From Chloroflexota bacterium (lineage in GTDB: Bacteria > Chloroflexota > Anaerolineae > Anaerolineales > Villigracilaceae), in contig JAJYOH010000196.1 in the NCBI GenBank assembly GCA_021796315.1, positions 1 to 9,464 on the forward strand: a DNA stretch of 9,464 nt. Direction: 5' to 3'. Position numbers and translations under genes: made by a program. Below, piece after piece: positions 1-6,223 of the stretch. The notes beneath the pieces are model-generated. The model did not search any database. It worked only from the letters and a program-made list of their open reading frames with translations, and was not told where the DNA came from. Position 1 is the stretch's first letter. Every line of letters starts with the position of its first letter.

Positions 1-111
1 AGGCTTTTTATTTGGGATGGTATCCAAACGTTACGGTTATATAAAAATATTGGCCTGCCTGTTTGATAAATGGAAGATACAGATGTCTAAACAGCGCTCA
101 TTGCGAAGTTT
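1..111. other. left-edge non-coding stretch
   Basis: No convincing coding frame is present on either strand. The first bases (AGGC followed by five T) could be the tail of an intrinsic terminator of a gene left of the window, but the other arm is not visible. TTTGGGAT (11-18) and ATCCAAA (22-28) can form a short stem with one bulged G and a 3-nt loop, which is weak. I see nothing else here. Confidence 0.4.
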
Positions 112-160
112 GCTGGTGATTGAATTGTGAAGGAATTCAACCTATAATGAAATCACCAGC
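112..160. repeat. nested inverted repeats over the promoter (candidate operator)
   Basis: The outer arms GCTGGTGATT (112-121) and AATCACCAGC (151-160) are perfect 10-bp complements. The inner arms TTGAATT (120-126) and AATTCAA (134-140) are perfect 7-bp complements around GTGAAGG. The -35 box is inside the left arms, and the right outer arm covers the predicted transcription start. This is the expected geometry for a repressor or a pair of dimer sites. A cruciform or RNA role is less likely because half of the repeat lies upstream of the predicted transcript. Confidence 0.55.
120..148 (+). promoter_or_regulatory. sigma70-type promoter for the 5'-nucleotidase gene
   Basis: A -35 hexamer TTGAAT (120-125, 4 of 6 consensus) and a perfect -10 TATAAT (143-148) are separated by exactly 17 bp. 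Transcription would start near 155 and give a leader of about 207 nt before the ATG at 362. It is the best promoter match I found in the window and points at the only downstream + strand gene in range. Confidence 0.7.
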
Positions 161-229
161 TTACTGTCTTTAGCGTTGAGGGGAACCCGATATTGAATAT
201 TCACGTTCGACTTTAATTTTAGAATCGCA

Positions 230-250
230 ATCTACTTTTTAATGGTAGAT
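230..250 (+). other. leader hairpin I of the 5'-nucleotidase mRNA
   Basis: ATCTAC (230-235) pairs with GTAGAT (245-250) across a 9-nt loop. It is a short AU-rich stem and weak alone. It lies directly before the SD-sequestering hairpin at 255-268. Confidence 0.3.
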
Positions 251-254
251 GAGC

Positions 255-268
255 CCTTTGTCGAAAGG
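255..268 (+). promoter_or_regulatory. hairpin that masks a Shine-Dalgarno sequence
   Basis: CCTTT (255-259) pairs perfectly with AAAGG (264-268) around a GTCG tetraloop. The AAAGG arm is the core of an AAAGGAG Shine-Dalgarno motif (264-270) that immediately precedes the ATGATG of a short upstream reading frame. The structure would hide that SD in the leader RNA. The pairing is seen directly; a regulatory role is inferred. Confidence 0.4.
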
Positions 269-270
269 AG

Positions 271-306
271 ATGATGCATCGTCGAATCTTTCTGTTCATG
301 CGCTGA
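271..306 (+). CDS. possible 11-codon leader peptide
   Basis: This tiny frame encodes MMHRRIFLFMR and ends in TGA. It sits between the predicted transcription start (about 155) and the 5'-nucleotidase start (362). A strong SD, AAAGGAG (264-270), abuts it: spacing is 0 nt to the first ATG and 3 nt to the second (274), so the second is the likelier start if it is translated at all. The spacing is tighter than usual and the peptide is too short for homology, so this may be chance. No run of a single amino acid suggests classical attenuation. Confidence 0.25.
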   Translation: MMHRRIFLFMR

Positions 307-361
307 TTGATCCTGCAAATGAACATTGTTGCAGACAGATTTCTATTTCTGGAGGATGAAC

Positions 362-2035
362 ATGCGAACCAAATCGTTGTTCCATTTTTTGTCCCTTGTC
401 TTGACACTGACCCTGTTGCTGTCGTTGTCTTCCCCGGCGTTTGCCATGGGGAAACCGGCGTCTGTCGATGTGCAGATCCTGGCGCTCAATGATTTTCATG
501 GGGCCCTCGATCCCTATAAGGGGAATGGCGGGGCTGCGTACCTGGCAACCTATGTAAAGAACCTTTCAGCTGGAAATCCAAACACAGTCAAGGTCTCCGC
601 TGGCGACATGATCGGCGCCAGCCCAATCCAATCGGCATTGTTCCATGATGAGCCGACCATCCAGGTCTTCAACCTGATGGGCTTTGATTTCTCGGCGGTT
701 GGAAATCATGAATTCGATGAAGGCTGGACCGAACTGCTGCGCATGCAAAATGGCGGCTGTCATCCTGTTGACGGATGCTATGCGGGAGTCCCTGAATTTA
801 CTGGAGCTGCCTTCAAATACCTCACGGCTAATGTGATCCGGCTGGATAATGGTCAGACGTTGTTCCCGGCTTACATGATAAAGGAGTATGGCCGCGTCAA
901 GGTGGCTTTTATCGGGGTCTCCTTGGAAGCGACACCTGCGATCGTGGTCCCATCGGGCGTAGCCGGACTGGAATTCCAACCCGAAGTTGCCGCCATTAAC
1001 CACTACGTGAAATACTTGAAGGATACCCAGGGTATCAAGGCCTTTGTTGTGCTCCTGCACGACGGCGCCTCCCCGGTGTCGGGTGCAGATAAGAATGCCT
1101 GCAATCCGGCTGACCCGTTCTTCACCAATGTGGTCATGAAGGTTGACCCTGAGGTGGATGCCCTGATTACCGGACATTCCCACAGCGCCTACAACTGCTC
1201 GATCATGGTCAAGAAGAACTATGGGCCGATGCTGGTCACCAGCGCTGGCAACAATGGCAACTATTTGACTGATATTGACTTGACAATCAACGGCACCAAC
1301 GGTCAGGTGGCTGCCAGCACGGCGACGAATGTATCCATCGTGGATGCGGGCGTGACCCCGGACCCAGATGTGGCAGCGCTGCTTGCCCAATATGCCGTAA
1401 TTTCTGCTCCTATCGCCAACCGTGTGATCGGGTCGATCACAGCGGACATTGTCAAAGGTGGGAATATGGCTGAATCAGCTCTGGGCGATGTGATTGGGGA
1501 TGCGCAGCTCGCGGCCACGATTGACCCGGCAAATGGTGGAGCGGTGATCGCCATGACCAACCCGGGTGGTATCCGCGCAAACCTCGTTTATGCACAAAGC
1601 GTTGGCGAGGGTGATGGCAACGTCACCTATGGCGAGGCTTTTGCCGTTCAGCCCTTCAGCAACAGTTTGGTGACCATGTCTTTGACTGGCGCGCAACTGA
1701 AAGCAGCGCTGGAACAACAGGCAACAGCCGGTAGTGACGGTAAAGGCAGGATGCTGCAGATCTCTGATGGCATGACTTACACCTGGACTACATCGGCTCC
1801 AGTGGGCAGTAAAGTCAGTAATCTGAAGATCAACGACGTGGATGTCGACCTCGCGGCCACCTATCGGGTGACGATCAACAACTTCCTGGCAGGCGGTGGC
1901 GATGGCTTTACGGCTTTCACGGGAGGCGCGAACCTGTTGACCGGCATGATCGACCTGGACGCCTTTATCGCCTATCTCGAGAATAATTCACCTGTAGCGC
2001 CCGGACCGATGAACCGGATCACGATAGCCCCATAA
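362..2035 (+). CDS. secreted bifunctional metallophosphatase/5'-nucleotidase (UshA family)
   Basis: Extracytoplasmic two-metal hydrolase expected to dephosphorylate nucleotides, and possibly nucleotide sugars, for phosphate and nucleoside scavenging. The 557-residue product starts at the ATG at 362, which has GGAGG (351-355) 6 nt upstream; an in-frame TTG at 326 has no SD and would put extra residues before the signal peptide. Residues 1-28 are a signal peptide ending AFA. The calcineurin-like domain shows NDFHG (43-47), GD (81-82), GNHE (114-117), LLHDG (231-235) and GHSH (271-274), the family's metal-ligand blocks. The C-terminal 5'-nucleotidase domain (about 350-550) shows NPGGIR (400-405), QPFSN (430-434) and NNFLAGGGDGF (506-516), the substrate-binding region. 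Four cysteines (133, 139, 247, 279) could form two disulfides, as suits an exported protein. No LPXTG motif or lipobox is seen. It stands alone between a promoter and a terminator. Substrate preference cannot be read from sequence. Confidence 0.93.
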   Translation: MRTKSLFHFLSLVLTLTLLLSLSSPAFAMGKPASVDVQILALNDFHGALDPYKGNGGAAYLATYVKNLSAGNPNTVKVSAGDMIGASPIQSALFHDEPTIQVFNLMGFDFSAVGNHEFDEGWTELLRMQNGGCHPVDGCYAGVPEFTGAAFKYLTANVIRLDNGQTLFPAYMIKEYGRVKVAFIGVSLEATPAIVVPSGVAGLEFQPEVAAINHYVKYLKDTQGIKAFVVLLHDGASPVSGADKNACNPADPFFTNVVMKVDPEVDALITGHSHSAYNCSIMVKKNYGPMLVTSAGNNGNYLTDIDLTINGTNGQVAASTATNVSIVDAGVTPDPDVAALLAQYAVISAPIANRVIGSITADIVKGGNMAESALGDVIGDAQLAATIDPANGGAVIAMTNPGGIRANLVYAQSVGEGDGNVTYGEAFAVQPFSNSLVTMSLTGAQLKAALEQQATAGSDGKGRMLQISDGMTYTWTTSAPVGSKVSNLKINDVDVDLAATYRVTINNFLAGGGDGFTAFTGGANLLTGMIDLDAFIAYLENNSPVAPGPMNRITIAP

Positions 2036-2066
2036 CCTATACGATCCAGGAACAAAAAGTAATAAC

Positions 2067-2100
2067 AAAAGGCGAGAGCGGATTTCACTCTCGCCTTTTT
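2067..2100 (+). terminator. intrinsic terminator of the 5'-nucleotidase gene
   Basis: GGCGAGAG (2071-2078) pairs perfectly with CTCTCGCC (2088-2095) over a 9-nt loop, is flanked by AAAA (2067-2070), and is followed by five T (2096-2100). It lies 31 nt after the stop codon. Confidence 0.9.
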
Positions 2101-2146
2101 CCGTTGCAGCGATATTTCATTTTGCGTTTCAAGCAGGATTAACGAT

Positions 2147-2159
2147 CTGGTTAAACCAG
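2147..2159. promoter_or_regulatory. 13-bp palindrome CTGGTT-A-AACCAG
   Basis: This is a perfect 6-bp inverted repeat with a single central base. It is in non-coding DNA 390 bp upstream of typA. It has operator-like symmetry, but no neighbouring regulator gene is in the window, so a function is speculative. Confidence 0.3.
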
Positions 2160-2204
2160 CCCCCCTACGCAGAGCGATTTTCGCCTGCTGGAAACTGAAT
2201 TTTG

Positions 2205-2237
2205 CTTATAGGAACCCCCGCCTTTCCTTATAGGAAC
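2205..2237. repeat. direct repeat CTTATAGGAAC, two copies at 22-bp period
   Basis: Two exact 11-bp copies occur at 2205-2215 and 2227-2237. A start-to-start distance of 22 bp places them two helical turns apart on the same DNA face, which suits cooperative protein binding. Only two copies exist and the spacer is short, so this is not a CRISPR. Function is unknown. Confidence 0.4.
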
Positions 2238-2286
2238 GTTATTTCCCTTCCGCTGCACTTCTCACCTCTTTCAAAACTCCATTGGT

Positions 2287-2299
2287 GTCACGAAGTGAC
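2287..2299. promoter_or_regulatory. 13-bp inverted repeat GTCAC-GAA-GTGAC
   Basis: Perfect 5-bp arms flank a 3-bp centre in the typA upstream region. It could be an operator or simply a small hairpin. It lies about 80 bp before the candidate -35 box at 2381, which is too far for simple repression of that promoter. Confidence 0.25.
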
Positions 2300-2380
2300 T
2301 AAATAGGCTCAAGCCGCCGTCCTCGGCGCAGGGAGCAAACTCATCTACATACTTTTAGCGCACCCTCATGTCTCCAGCAC

Positions 2381-2409
2381 TTCCGAACTCTTTGAAAGTC
2401 TGATAGAAT
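2381..2409 (+). promoter_or_regulatory. candidate extended -10 promoter for typA
   Basis: TAGAAT (2404-2409) is preceded by TG one base upstream (2401-2402), giving an extended -10 element. A weak -35-like TTCCGA (2381-2386) lies 17 bp upstream. Transcription would start near 2416, leaving a leader of about 125 nt before the typA ATG that includes a terminator-like hairpin. No better promoter was found between the previous terminator and typA. Confidence 0.45.
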
Positions 2410-2457
2410 ACAAGCCGCACGCCGAACGATTTGAACTTTCAAGATAAACCCTCGGCT

Positions 2458-2475
2458 ACCCCGTCGGGGGTTTTT
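2458..2475 (+). terminator. terminator-like hairpin in the typA leader (possible attenuator)
   Basis: ACCCC (2458-2462) pairs with GGGGT (2467-2471) around a GTCG tetraloop, within a run of five T (2471-2475). The upstream AAACCC (2446-2451) can pair with GGGTTT (2468-2473) as an alternative outer stem. It lies about 40-60 nt after the predicted start and 67 nt before typA, with no gene between. It could be an attenuator, the end of a very short RNA, or a relic. Confidence 0.5.
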
Positions 2476-2498
2476 GTGTGTGTATATCAAAACCGTAG

Positions 2499-2519
2499 GG
2501 GCGATCATTAGGGTCGCCC
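2499..2519 (+). other. hairpin just upstream of the typA ribosome-binding site
   Basis: GGGCGA (2499-2504) pairs perfectly with TCGCCC (2514-2519) over a 9-nt loop. The stem ends 10 nt before the AGGA SD (2530-2533), so it could influence ribosome access. I found no clear long pairing with the preceding terminator-like stem that would make a complete antiterminator switch. Confidence 0.35.
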
Positions 2520-2541
2520 ATGATCAAACAGGAAAAAATAA

Positions 2542-4398
2542 ATGCTTACCGAACGCACCGATCTCCGAAACATCGCCATCATCGCACACGTTGACCACGG
2601 CAAGACCACGCTCGTGGATTATCTTCTGCGCCAGGCGCATACCTTCCGCGACAACCAGCAAGTCGCCGAGCGCGTCATGGATTCCAACGACCTCGAACGC
2701 GAACGCGGCATTACCATTCTCGCCAAGAATACGGCCATCACCATTGTCGATCCGCAGACCAAACAACCGGTCAAGATCAACATCGTCGATACCCCCGGCC
2801 ATGCCGATTTTGGCGGCGAGGTCGAGCGCGTGATGAACATGGTGGACGGCGTGCTTTTACTGGTGGATGCCGCCGAAGGTCCCATGCCGCAAACCCGTTT
2901 CGTGCTTAAGAAAGCGCTTCAAATGGGACACAAAGCTGTGGTCGTTATCAATAAAGTCGACCGCAAGGACGCCGAGCCTTCACGCGTGCTCAACGAAACT
3001 TTTGACTTATTCATCGAACTTGGCGCCAGCGAAGAGCAGGCGGACTTCCCGGTCGTCTATGCCCAGGCGACGGCAGGCCGCGCCGGCCTCACCCCGGACC
3101 TCGGGCCGGACCTCCAGCCGCTGTTCGATGTCATCCTGCGACACATCCCCGCGCCAAAGGTCGACCCTGAAGCGCCTCTGCAAGTCCTCATCACGACTCT
3201 TGGCTACGATGACTATCGCGGCGTGACCGCTGTGGGCCGCGTCTTCGCTGGCACCATCAAAGTTGGACAGAAGCTGGCTCGCCTCAAACTGGACGGTGAG
3301 AACCTGCCCGAAACCGCGCGCTATCTTTATGTTCATCAAGGCTTGAACAAAGTTGAAGCCACACAAGTCCAGGCTGGTGAGATCATTGCGCTTGCAGGCC
3401 TCGAAGGTATTGCCATCGGCGAGACACTCGCCGACCCGGCCAACCCTGTTGCGCTGCCGACCATCAAAGTGGAAGAGCCGACCGTCCGCATGACCTTCGG
3501 TGTCAACACTTCGCCGTTCTCAGGTCAGGAGGGAAAGTGGGGAACGTCCCGTAAGTTGAGAGAACGCTTATATGACGAGCTCCGCACCAACGTCGCGTTA
3601 AGAGTCGAAGATACAGCCTCCGCTGAAACGTTCCTCGTCTCCGGTCGCGGCGAGTTGCATCTCGGTATCCTCATCGAAACCATGCGCCGCGAAGGCTATG
3701 AGTTCATGGTCTCACGCCCCGAAGTGATCTATCACAAGGCCGAAGATGGTTCCCTGCTTGAACCGTTCGAGGAAGTCCACATCGAGACCAGCAGCGAGAC
3801 GGTTGGCCGCGTGGTTGAAATGCTGGGCGGACGCCGCGGCAAGATGATGAACATGGAAGATACCGGCGATGGACATATGCGCCTGACTTACATCGCTCCG
3901 ACGCGCGGCCTGCTGGGCTTCCGCTATCAATTCCTGACCGCCACGCGCGGCGCGGGAATCATGCACACAATTTTCAGCGGTTACGATGAAATGGCCGGAG
4001 CGATGGCCGTCCGCTCGAACGGTTCGCTGGTGGCGATGGAAGCCGGCGATACAACGGCTTATGCCTTGAAGAATGCCGAAGAGCGCGGAACATTATTCCT
4101 TGGCCCGGGTGTTGCCGTTTATGAAGGCATGGTCATCGGTGAGAATGCCCGCCCCGGCGACATGCCGATCAACGTCTGCAAGAAAAAACATCTGACCAAC
4201 ATTCGTTCGGCGGGCGCTGACATGGAAATCCGCCTCACGCCGCCCCGACAGATGAGTCTCGACGAGGCAGTTGAATATCTCGCTGACGACGAACTGCTCG
4301 AAGTGACGCCTGAGTCATACCGCATCCGCAAGCGCATTCTCAATACCGATGAGCGTGGTAAGCAAACCAAGAAGGCGAAAGAAGCATTGGAAGAATAG
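2542..4398 (+). CDS. typA: translational GTPase TypA/BipA
   Basis: Ribosome-binding GTPase of the EF-G/LepA superfamily, linked in other bacteria to 50S assembly and to growth at low temperature or under stress. It acts in the cytoplasm. The 618-residue product is close to E. coli BipA (about 607). The ATG at 2542 has AGGA (2530-2533) 8 nt upstream, and residues 7-23 match the conserved BipA N-terminus. G motifs: AHVDHGKT (15-22), RGIT (55-58), DTPGH (83-87), NKVD (137-140). The G5 region reads YAQA (173-176) where E. coli has YASA. Domain II follows at about 205-290, the EF-G III-like domain at about 310-385 (including NTSPF and ALRVE), domain V with SGRGELHL and MRREGYE, and the TypA-specific C-terminal domain from about 485, including the KKxLTNxR loop and the [16 protein letters not shown] tail. 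It appears intact and monocistronic, with a structured leader. Confidence 0.97.
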   Translation: MLTERTDLRNIAIIAHVDHGKTTLVDYLLRQAHTFRDNQQVAERVMDSNDLERERGITILAKNTAITIVDPQTKQPVKINIVDTPGHADFGGEVERVMNMVDGVLLLVDAAEGPMPQTRFVLKKALQMGHKAVVVINKVDRKDAEPSRVLNETFDLFIELGASEEQADFPVVYAQATAGRAGLTPDLGPDLQPLFDVILRHIPAPKVDPEAPLQVLITTLGYDDYRGVTAVGRVFAGTIKVGQKLARLKLDGENLPETARYLYVHQGLNKVEATQVQAGEIIALAGLEGIAIGETLADPANPVALPTIKVEEPTVRMTFGVNTSPFSGQEGKWGTSRKLRERLYDELRTNVALRVEDTASAETFLVSGRGELHLGILIETMRREGYEFMVSRPEVIYHKAEDGSLLEPFEEVHIETSSETVGRVVEMLGGRRGKMMNMEDTGDGHMRLTYIAPTRGLLGFRYQFLTATRGAGIMHTIFSGYDEMAGAMAVRSNGSLVAMEAGDTTAYALKNAEERGTLFLGPGVAVYEGMVIGENARPGDMPINVCKKKHLTNIRSAGADMEIRLTPPRQMSLDEAVEYLADDELLEVTPESYRIRKRILNTDERGKQTKKAKEALEE

Positions 4399-4407
4399 TC
4401 CCGGCAG

Positions 4408-4426
4408 GTCAGGCTTGTAGCCTGAC
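4408..4426 (+). repeat. short palindrome after typA
   Basis: GTCAGGC (4408-4414) and GCCTGAC (4420-4426) form a perfect 7-bp stem with a TTGTA loop, 9 nt after the typA stop codon. There is no following T tract, so it is not a complete intrinsic terminator. It may protect the mRNA 3' end or be a dispersed short palindromic repeat; a genome-wide search would be needed to tell. Confidence 0.4.
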
Positions 4427-4452
4427 ATCATTGGGCATCAACCCATCCTGCG

Positions 4453-4494
4453 AAAAAAAGAAGAAGGTCACTGTGCAGTGACCTTCTTCTTTTT
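4453..4494. terminator. bidirectional intrinsic terminator between convergent genes
   Basis: Positions 4455-4473 and 4476-4494 are perfect 19-bp complements with a TG centre (a GTGC tetraloop in practice). Seven A (4453-4459) on the left and five T (4490-4494) on the right give a U-tract in both reading directions. It lies 56 nt after the typA stop and only 3 nt past the stop codon of the convergent lipoprotein gene, so it serves both. Confidence 0.95.
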
Positions 4495-4497
4495 ATG

Positions 4498-5322
4498 TTA
4501 TGGGCAATGTGTTGTCGTGTTAGTCATTGCCGATGTGCCGAATGAATTCTGAGCCGTTACGCCGAACTGAAGAGCGCCTTCGATCAGTGTGCCATTGCTT
4601 TCATTAATCGTTATGCTGGTGGTTGGGGCCTTCACCAGGCTATACGCGGCCCCATTTATGTAGATATGATAGCCATCTGCATTGCTTACACTCGTCCATG
4701 TCAAGGCATCGCTGCGGCCCGTCAGAACCTTGACTGGGAAGTAAATGAACTGACAGCTCGTGGTTACGGTTAGCTTGGAAGGCGCAGAAGGCGGCACTGC
4801 GATTTTTATAATGTTCGGGTTAATGATTGGTGAAATGGCAACGATCGACTTGGTTGGGGATGCCGACGGCTGCGTCGGTACCTGGGTGGGAGGAGGAGCA
4901 GCCACAACTTGTGTGGGCGGTAAAGGCGGCGGTGCGATCTCAGCCAGAGTGCTTGTATTGCCCTGTACCGCGGCGTACTGCCCCCAGAGCCAGCACGTGC
5001 CGCCGGTCGGTGTGGTGATGACCCAATAATTTGAAGCGGAATATTTTCCAACGACAGGCGCAGTGGCGCCCGGCTGAAAGGTCAGCACCAGCGAATAACT
5101 CGGATCGGGGCCGGTGCGGCAGTTGGTGGCCGCGCTGACGGTCACTGTCGGCGTGGATGGCGTGGGCGTGAGGGCCGGCGCAGATGTCGATGCTTGAGTC
5201 GGTTGGGATGTTAAGGTCGGCGCTGCTGCTTCCGTGCCGGGTTTTTGCGCGGGAAGATTACAAGCCAATATTGCCAGCATCATGGCGGTGATTGCCAAAG
5301 TTAGCTTTCTATTCTTGTTCAT
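4498..5322 (-). CDS. lipoprotein A with SH3b and FN3-like domains
   Basis: Predicted 274-residue lipoprotein. The ATG at 5322 is chosen because GGAGG (5330-5334) lies 7 nt upstream and a lipoprotein signal (KNRK, hydrophobic stretch, ILAC with C21) follows at once; an in-frame ATG at 5457 would run back over the upstream terminator. After C21 comes a Thr/Ser/Pro-rich linker (about 22-58), a bacterial SH3 domain (about 59-120, with NCRTGP and CWLWGQYA), a second Pro-rich linker (about 130-160), a hydrophobic segment SIVAISPIINPNIIKIAV (159-176), and an FN3-like beta domain (about 180-273). C68/C110 and C190/C273 could each form a disulfide. SH3b domains usually bind cell-wall or protein ligands, so an envelope-surface role is inferred. 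Domain order and cysteine pattern match lipoprotein B upstream. No catalytic motif is seen. Confidence 0.85.
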   Translation of the reverse strand: MNKNRKLTLAITAMMLAILACNLPAQKPGTEAAAPTLTSQPTQASTSAPALTPTPSTPTVTVSAATNCRTGPDPSYSLVLTFQPGATAPVVGKYSASNYWVITTPTGGTCWLWGQYAAVQGNTSTLAEIAPPPLPPTQVVAAPPPTQVPTQPSASPTKSIVAISPIINPNIIKIAVPPSAPSKLTVTTSCQFIYFPVKVLTGRSDALTWTSVSNADGYHIYINGAAYSLVKAPTTSITINESNGTLIEGALQFGVTAQNSFGTSAMTNTTTHCP

Positions 5323-5348
5323 GACACAACCTCCGTTCAATAAATGAT

Positions 5349-5377
5349 ATTTTGCCCAGTTATGTCCGAACAGCCAA
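5349..5377 (-). promoter_or_regulatory. candidate promoter for lipoprotein A
   Basis: On the minus strand TTGGCT (5377-5372) and CAAAAT (5354-5349) are 17 bp apart, about 27 bp upstream of the ATG. The hexamers are imperfect. The strong terminator just upstream (5454-5419) supports the need for a separate promoter here. Confidence 0.4.
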
Positions 5378-5418
5378 TCCCCAAAATGTACCGCGCTGGG
5401 AAGATGGTTGTGCACGAT

Positions 5419-5454
5419 AAAAAAAAGCAGGTCACGCAAAAAGCGCGACCTGCT
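5419..5454 (-). terminator. intrinsic terminator of the dioxygenase-lipoprotein B operon
   Basis: AGCAGGTC (5426-5433) pairs perfectly with GACCTGCT (5447-5454); one A.C mismatch then allows CGC (5435-5437) to pair with GCG (5443-5445) over an AAAAA loop. On the minus strand the stem is followed by eight T (complement of 5426-5419). It lies 16 nt after the lipoprotein B stop codon and separates it from lipoprotein A. Confidence 0.92.
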
Positions 5455-5470
5455 CATCGATTATGATTTT

Positions 5471-6223
5471 TTACTGACACGAAAAACTTGCGCTTCGTCT
5501 GGGAGATGCGCCCGCTGCATTATATGCCTCAACGTAATAGGTCAGCGTGGTTCCATACGTGACGGTGGTTGTATCCGTGTAAGCTGTTGAATTGGCGGGC
5601 AGGTCGGCGATCATCGTATCGCCGCGATAGACGCGATAACCGTTTTCGTTATCGGCATTATCGCTCCAGGTTAAGTTGGTGGTGACAGCGGTGGCGCCAT
5701 TTGTGCAACTGAAGTTGTAATATAAACTTCCGGGGCGGGACGGCACGCCCGGTGTCGGAGCTTCGGGCGTGATTTCCGGCAAGGATGCATAATCGCCGCT
5801 GGGCGTCGCATATTGACCCGACATCCAACAGGCGCCGGTGTCGTTCGGGATTTTGACCAGCCAGTAATTATCGGCCGTGTCTTTGCCAACGATCTCGACC
5901 TGTGTCCCTGCTGATGCGGAAGTGATGACCTTGTAATTAGTGCCCGGCCCGCTGCGGCAATTTGTTGCCTGGTTGATGGTCAGCATTGGTTTGGATAGAG
6001 TCGGTGTGGCGGCAGCCTCCTGCGATACGGTCGGTGCGGGCGAATTCAAAACCTGGCCTGATGAAGTTGGCAATCCCTGTGCCTGTAATGTTTGCGCCAC
6101 GATGGTCCCTGCCGCATCGCGCGGGCTTAATGATGATGCAGGCGCTTGAATGCCGAGGTTGCAGGCCAGCATACTCAGGATGAGTGTGCTTGAAAATATC
6201 AAGATTGCTTTCTTCAATTTCAT
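5471..6223 (-). CDS. lipoprotein B with SH3b and FN3-like domains
   Basis: Predicted 250-residue lipoprotein. The ATG at 6223 has AGGAG (6232-6236) 8 nt upstream and overlaps the flavin reductase stop codon as ATGA, implying translational coupling. Residues 1-20 are a lipoprotein signal (KLKK, hydrophobic core, MLAC) with C21 as the lipidation site. A low-complexity Ala/Ser/Pro/Thr region (about 27-78) leads to an SH3b domain (about 81-140, with NCRSGPGTNY and CWMSGQYA), a Pro-rich hinge (about 147-165), and an FN3-like domain (about 166-250) with LTWSDNADNENGYRVYR and a C-terminal YYVEAYNAAG strand. C89/C132 and C173/C249 repeat the pairs of lipoprotein A. It is the last gene before the terminator at 5454-5419. 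Function is unknown; an envelope-binding or accessory role is inferred. Why it is coupled to cytoplasmic enzymes is unclear. Confidence 0.87.
   Translation of the reverse strand: MKLKKAILIFSSTLILSMLACNLGIQAPASSLSPRDAAGTIVAQTLQAQGLPTSSGQVLNSPAPTVSQEAAATPTLSKPMLTINQATNCRSGPGTNYKVITSASAGTQVEIVGKDTADNYWLVKIPNDTGACWMSGQYATPSGDYASLPEITPEAPTPGVPSRPGSLYYNFSCTNGATAVTTNLTWSDNADNENGYRVYRGDTMIADLPANSTAYTDTTTVTYGTTLTYYVEAYNAAGASPRRSASFSCQ

Noticed and set aside
326..361. TTG at 326 as an earlier start of the 5'-nucleotidase
   Set aside because: It has no SD, and it would place an odd 12-residue extension before a normal signal peptide. The ATG at 362 has GGAGG at proper spacing.
1..361. tRNA or known riboswitch in the left leader
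   Set aside because: No cloverleaf, T-arm consensus or recognisable riboswitch core could be traced. Only short isolated stems are present.
566..1390. Long 274-codon open frame on the minus strand
   Set aside because: It lies wholly antisense to the 5'-nucleotidase, whose motifs are unmistakable. The translated product is His/Arg/Gly-rich without any domain, as expected of a shadow frame.
2205..2237. CRISPR-like repeat pair
   Set aside because: There are only two 11-bp copies with an 11-bp spacer and no cas genes, far below CRISPR repeat and spacer lengths.
2474..2833. 119-codon + strand open frame overlapping the start of typA
   Set aside because: Most of it is an out-of-frame reading of typA, with a Ser/Pro/Arg-rich product and no domain.
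5323..5457. Extended N-terminus of lipoprotein A from an ATG at 5457
   Set aside because: The added 45 residues run back through the upstream operon's intrinsic terminator and would bury the lipoprotein signal. The internal ATG at 5322 has a clear SD and lipobox.
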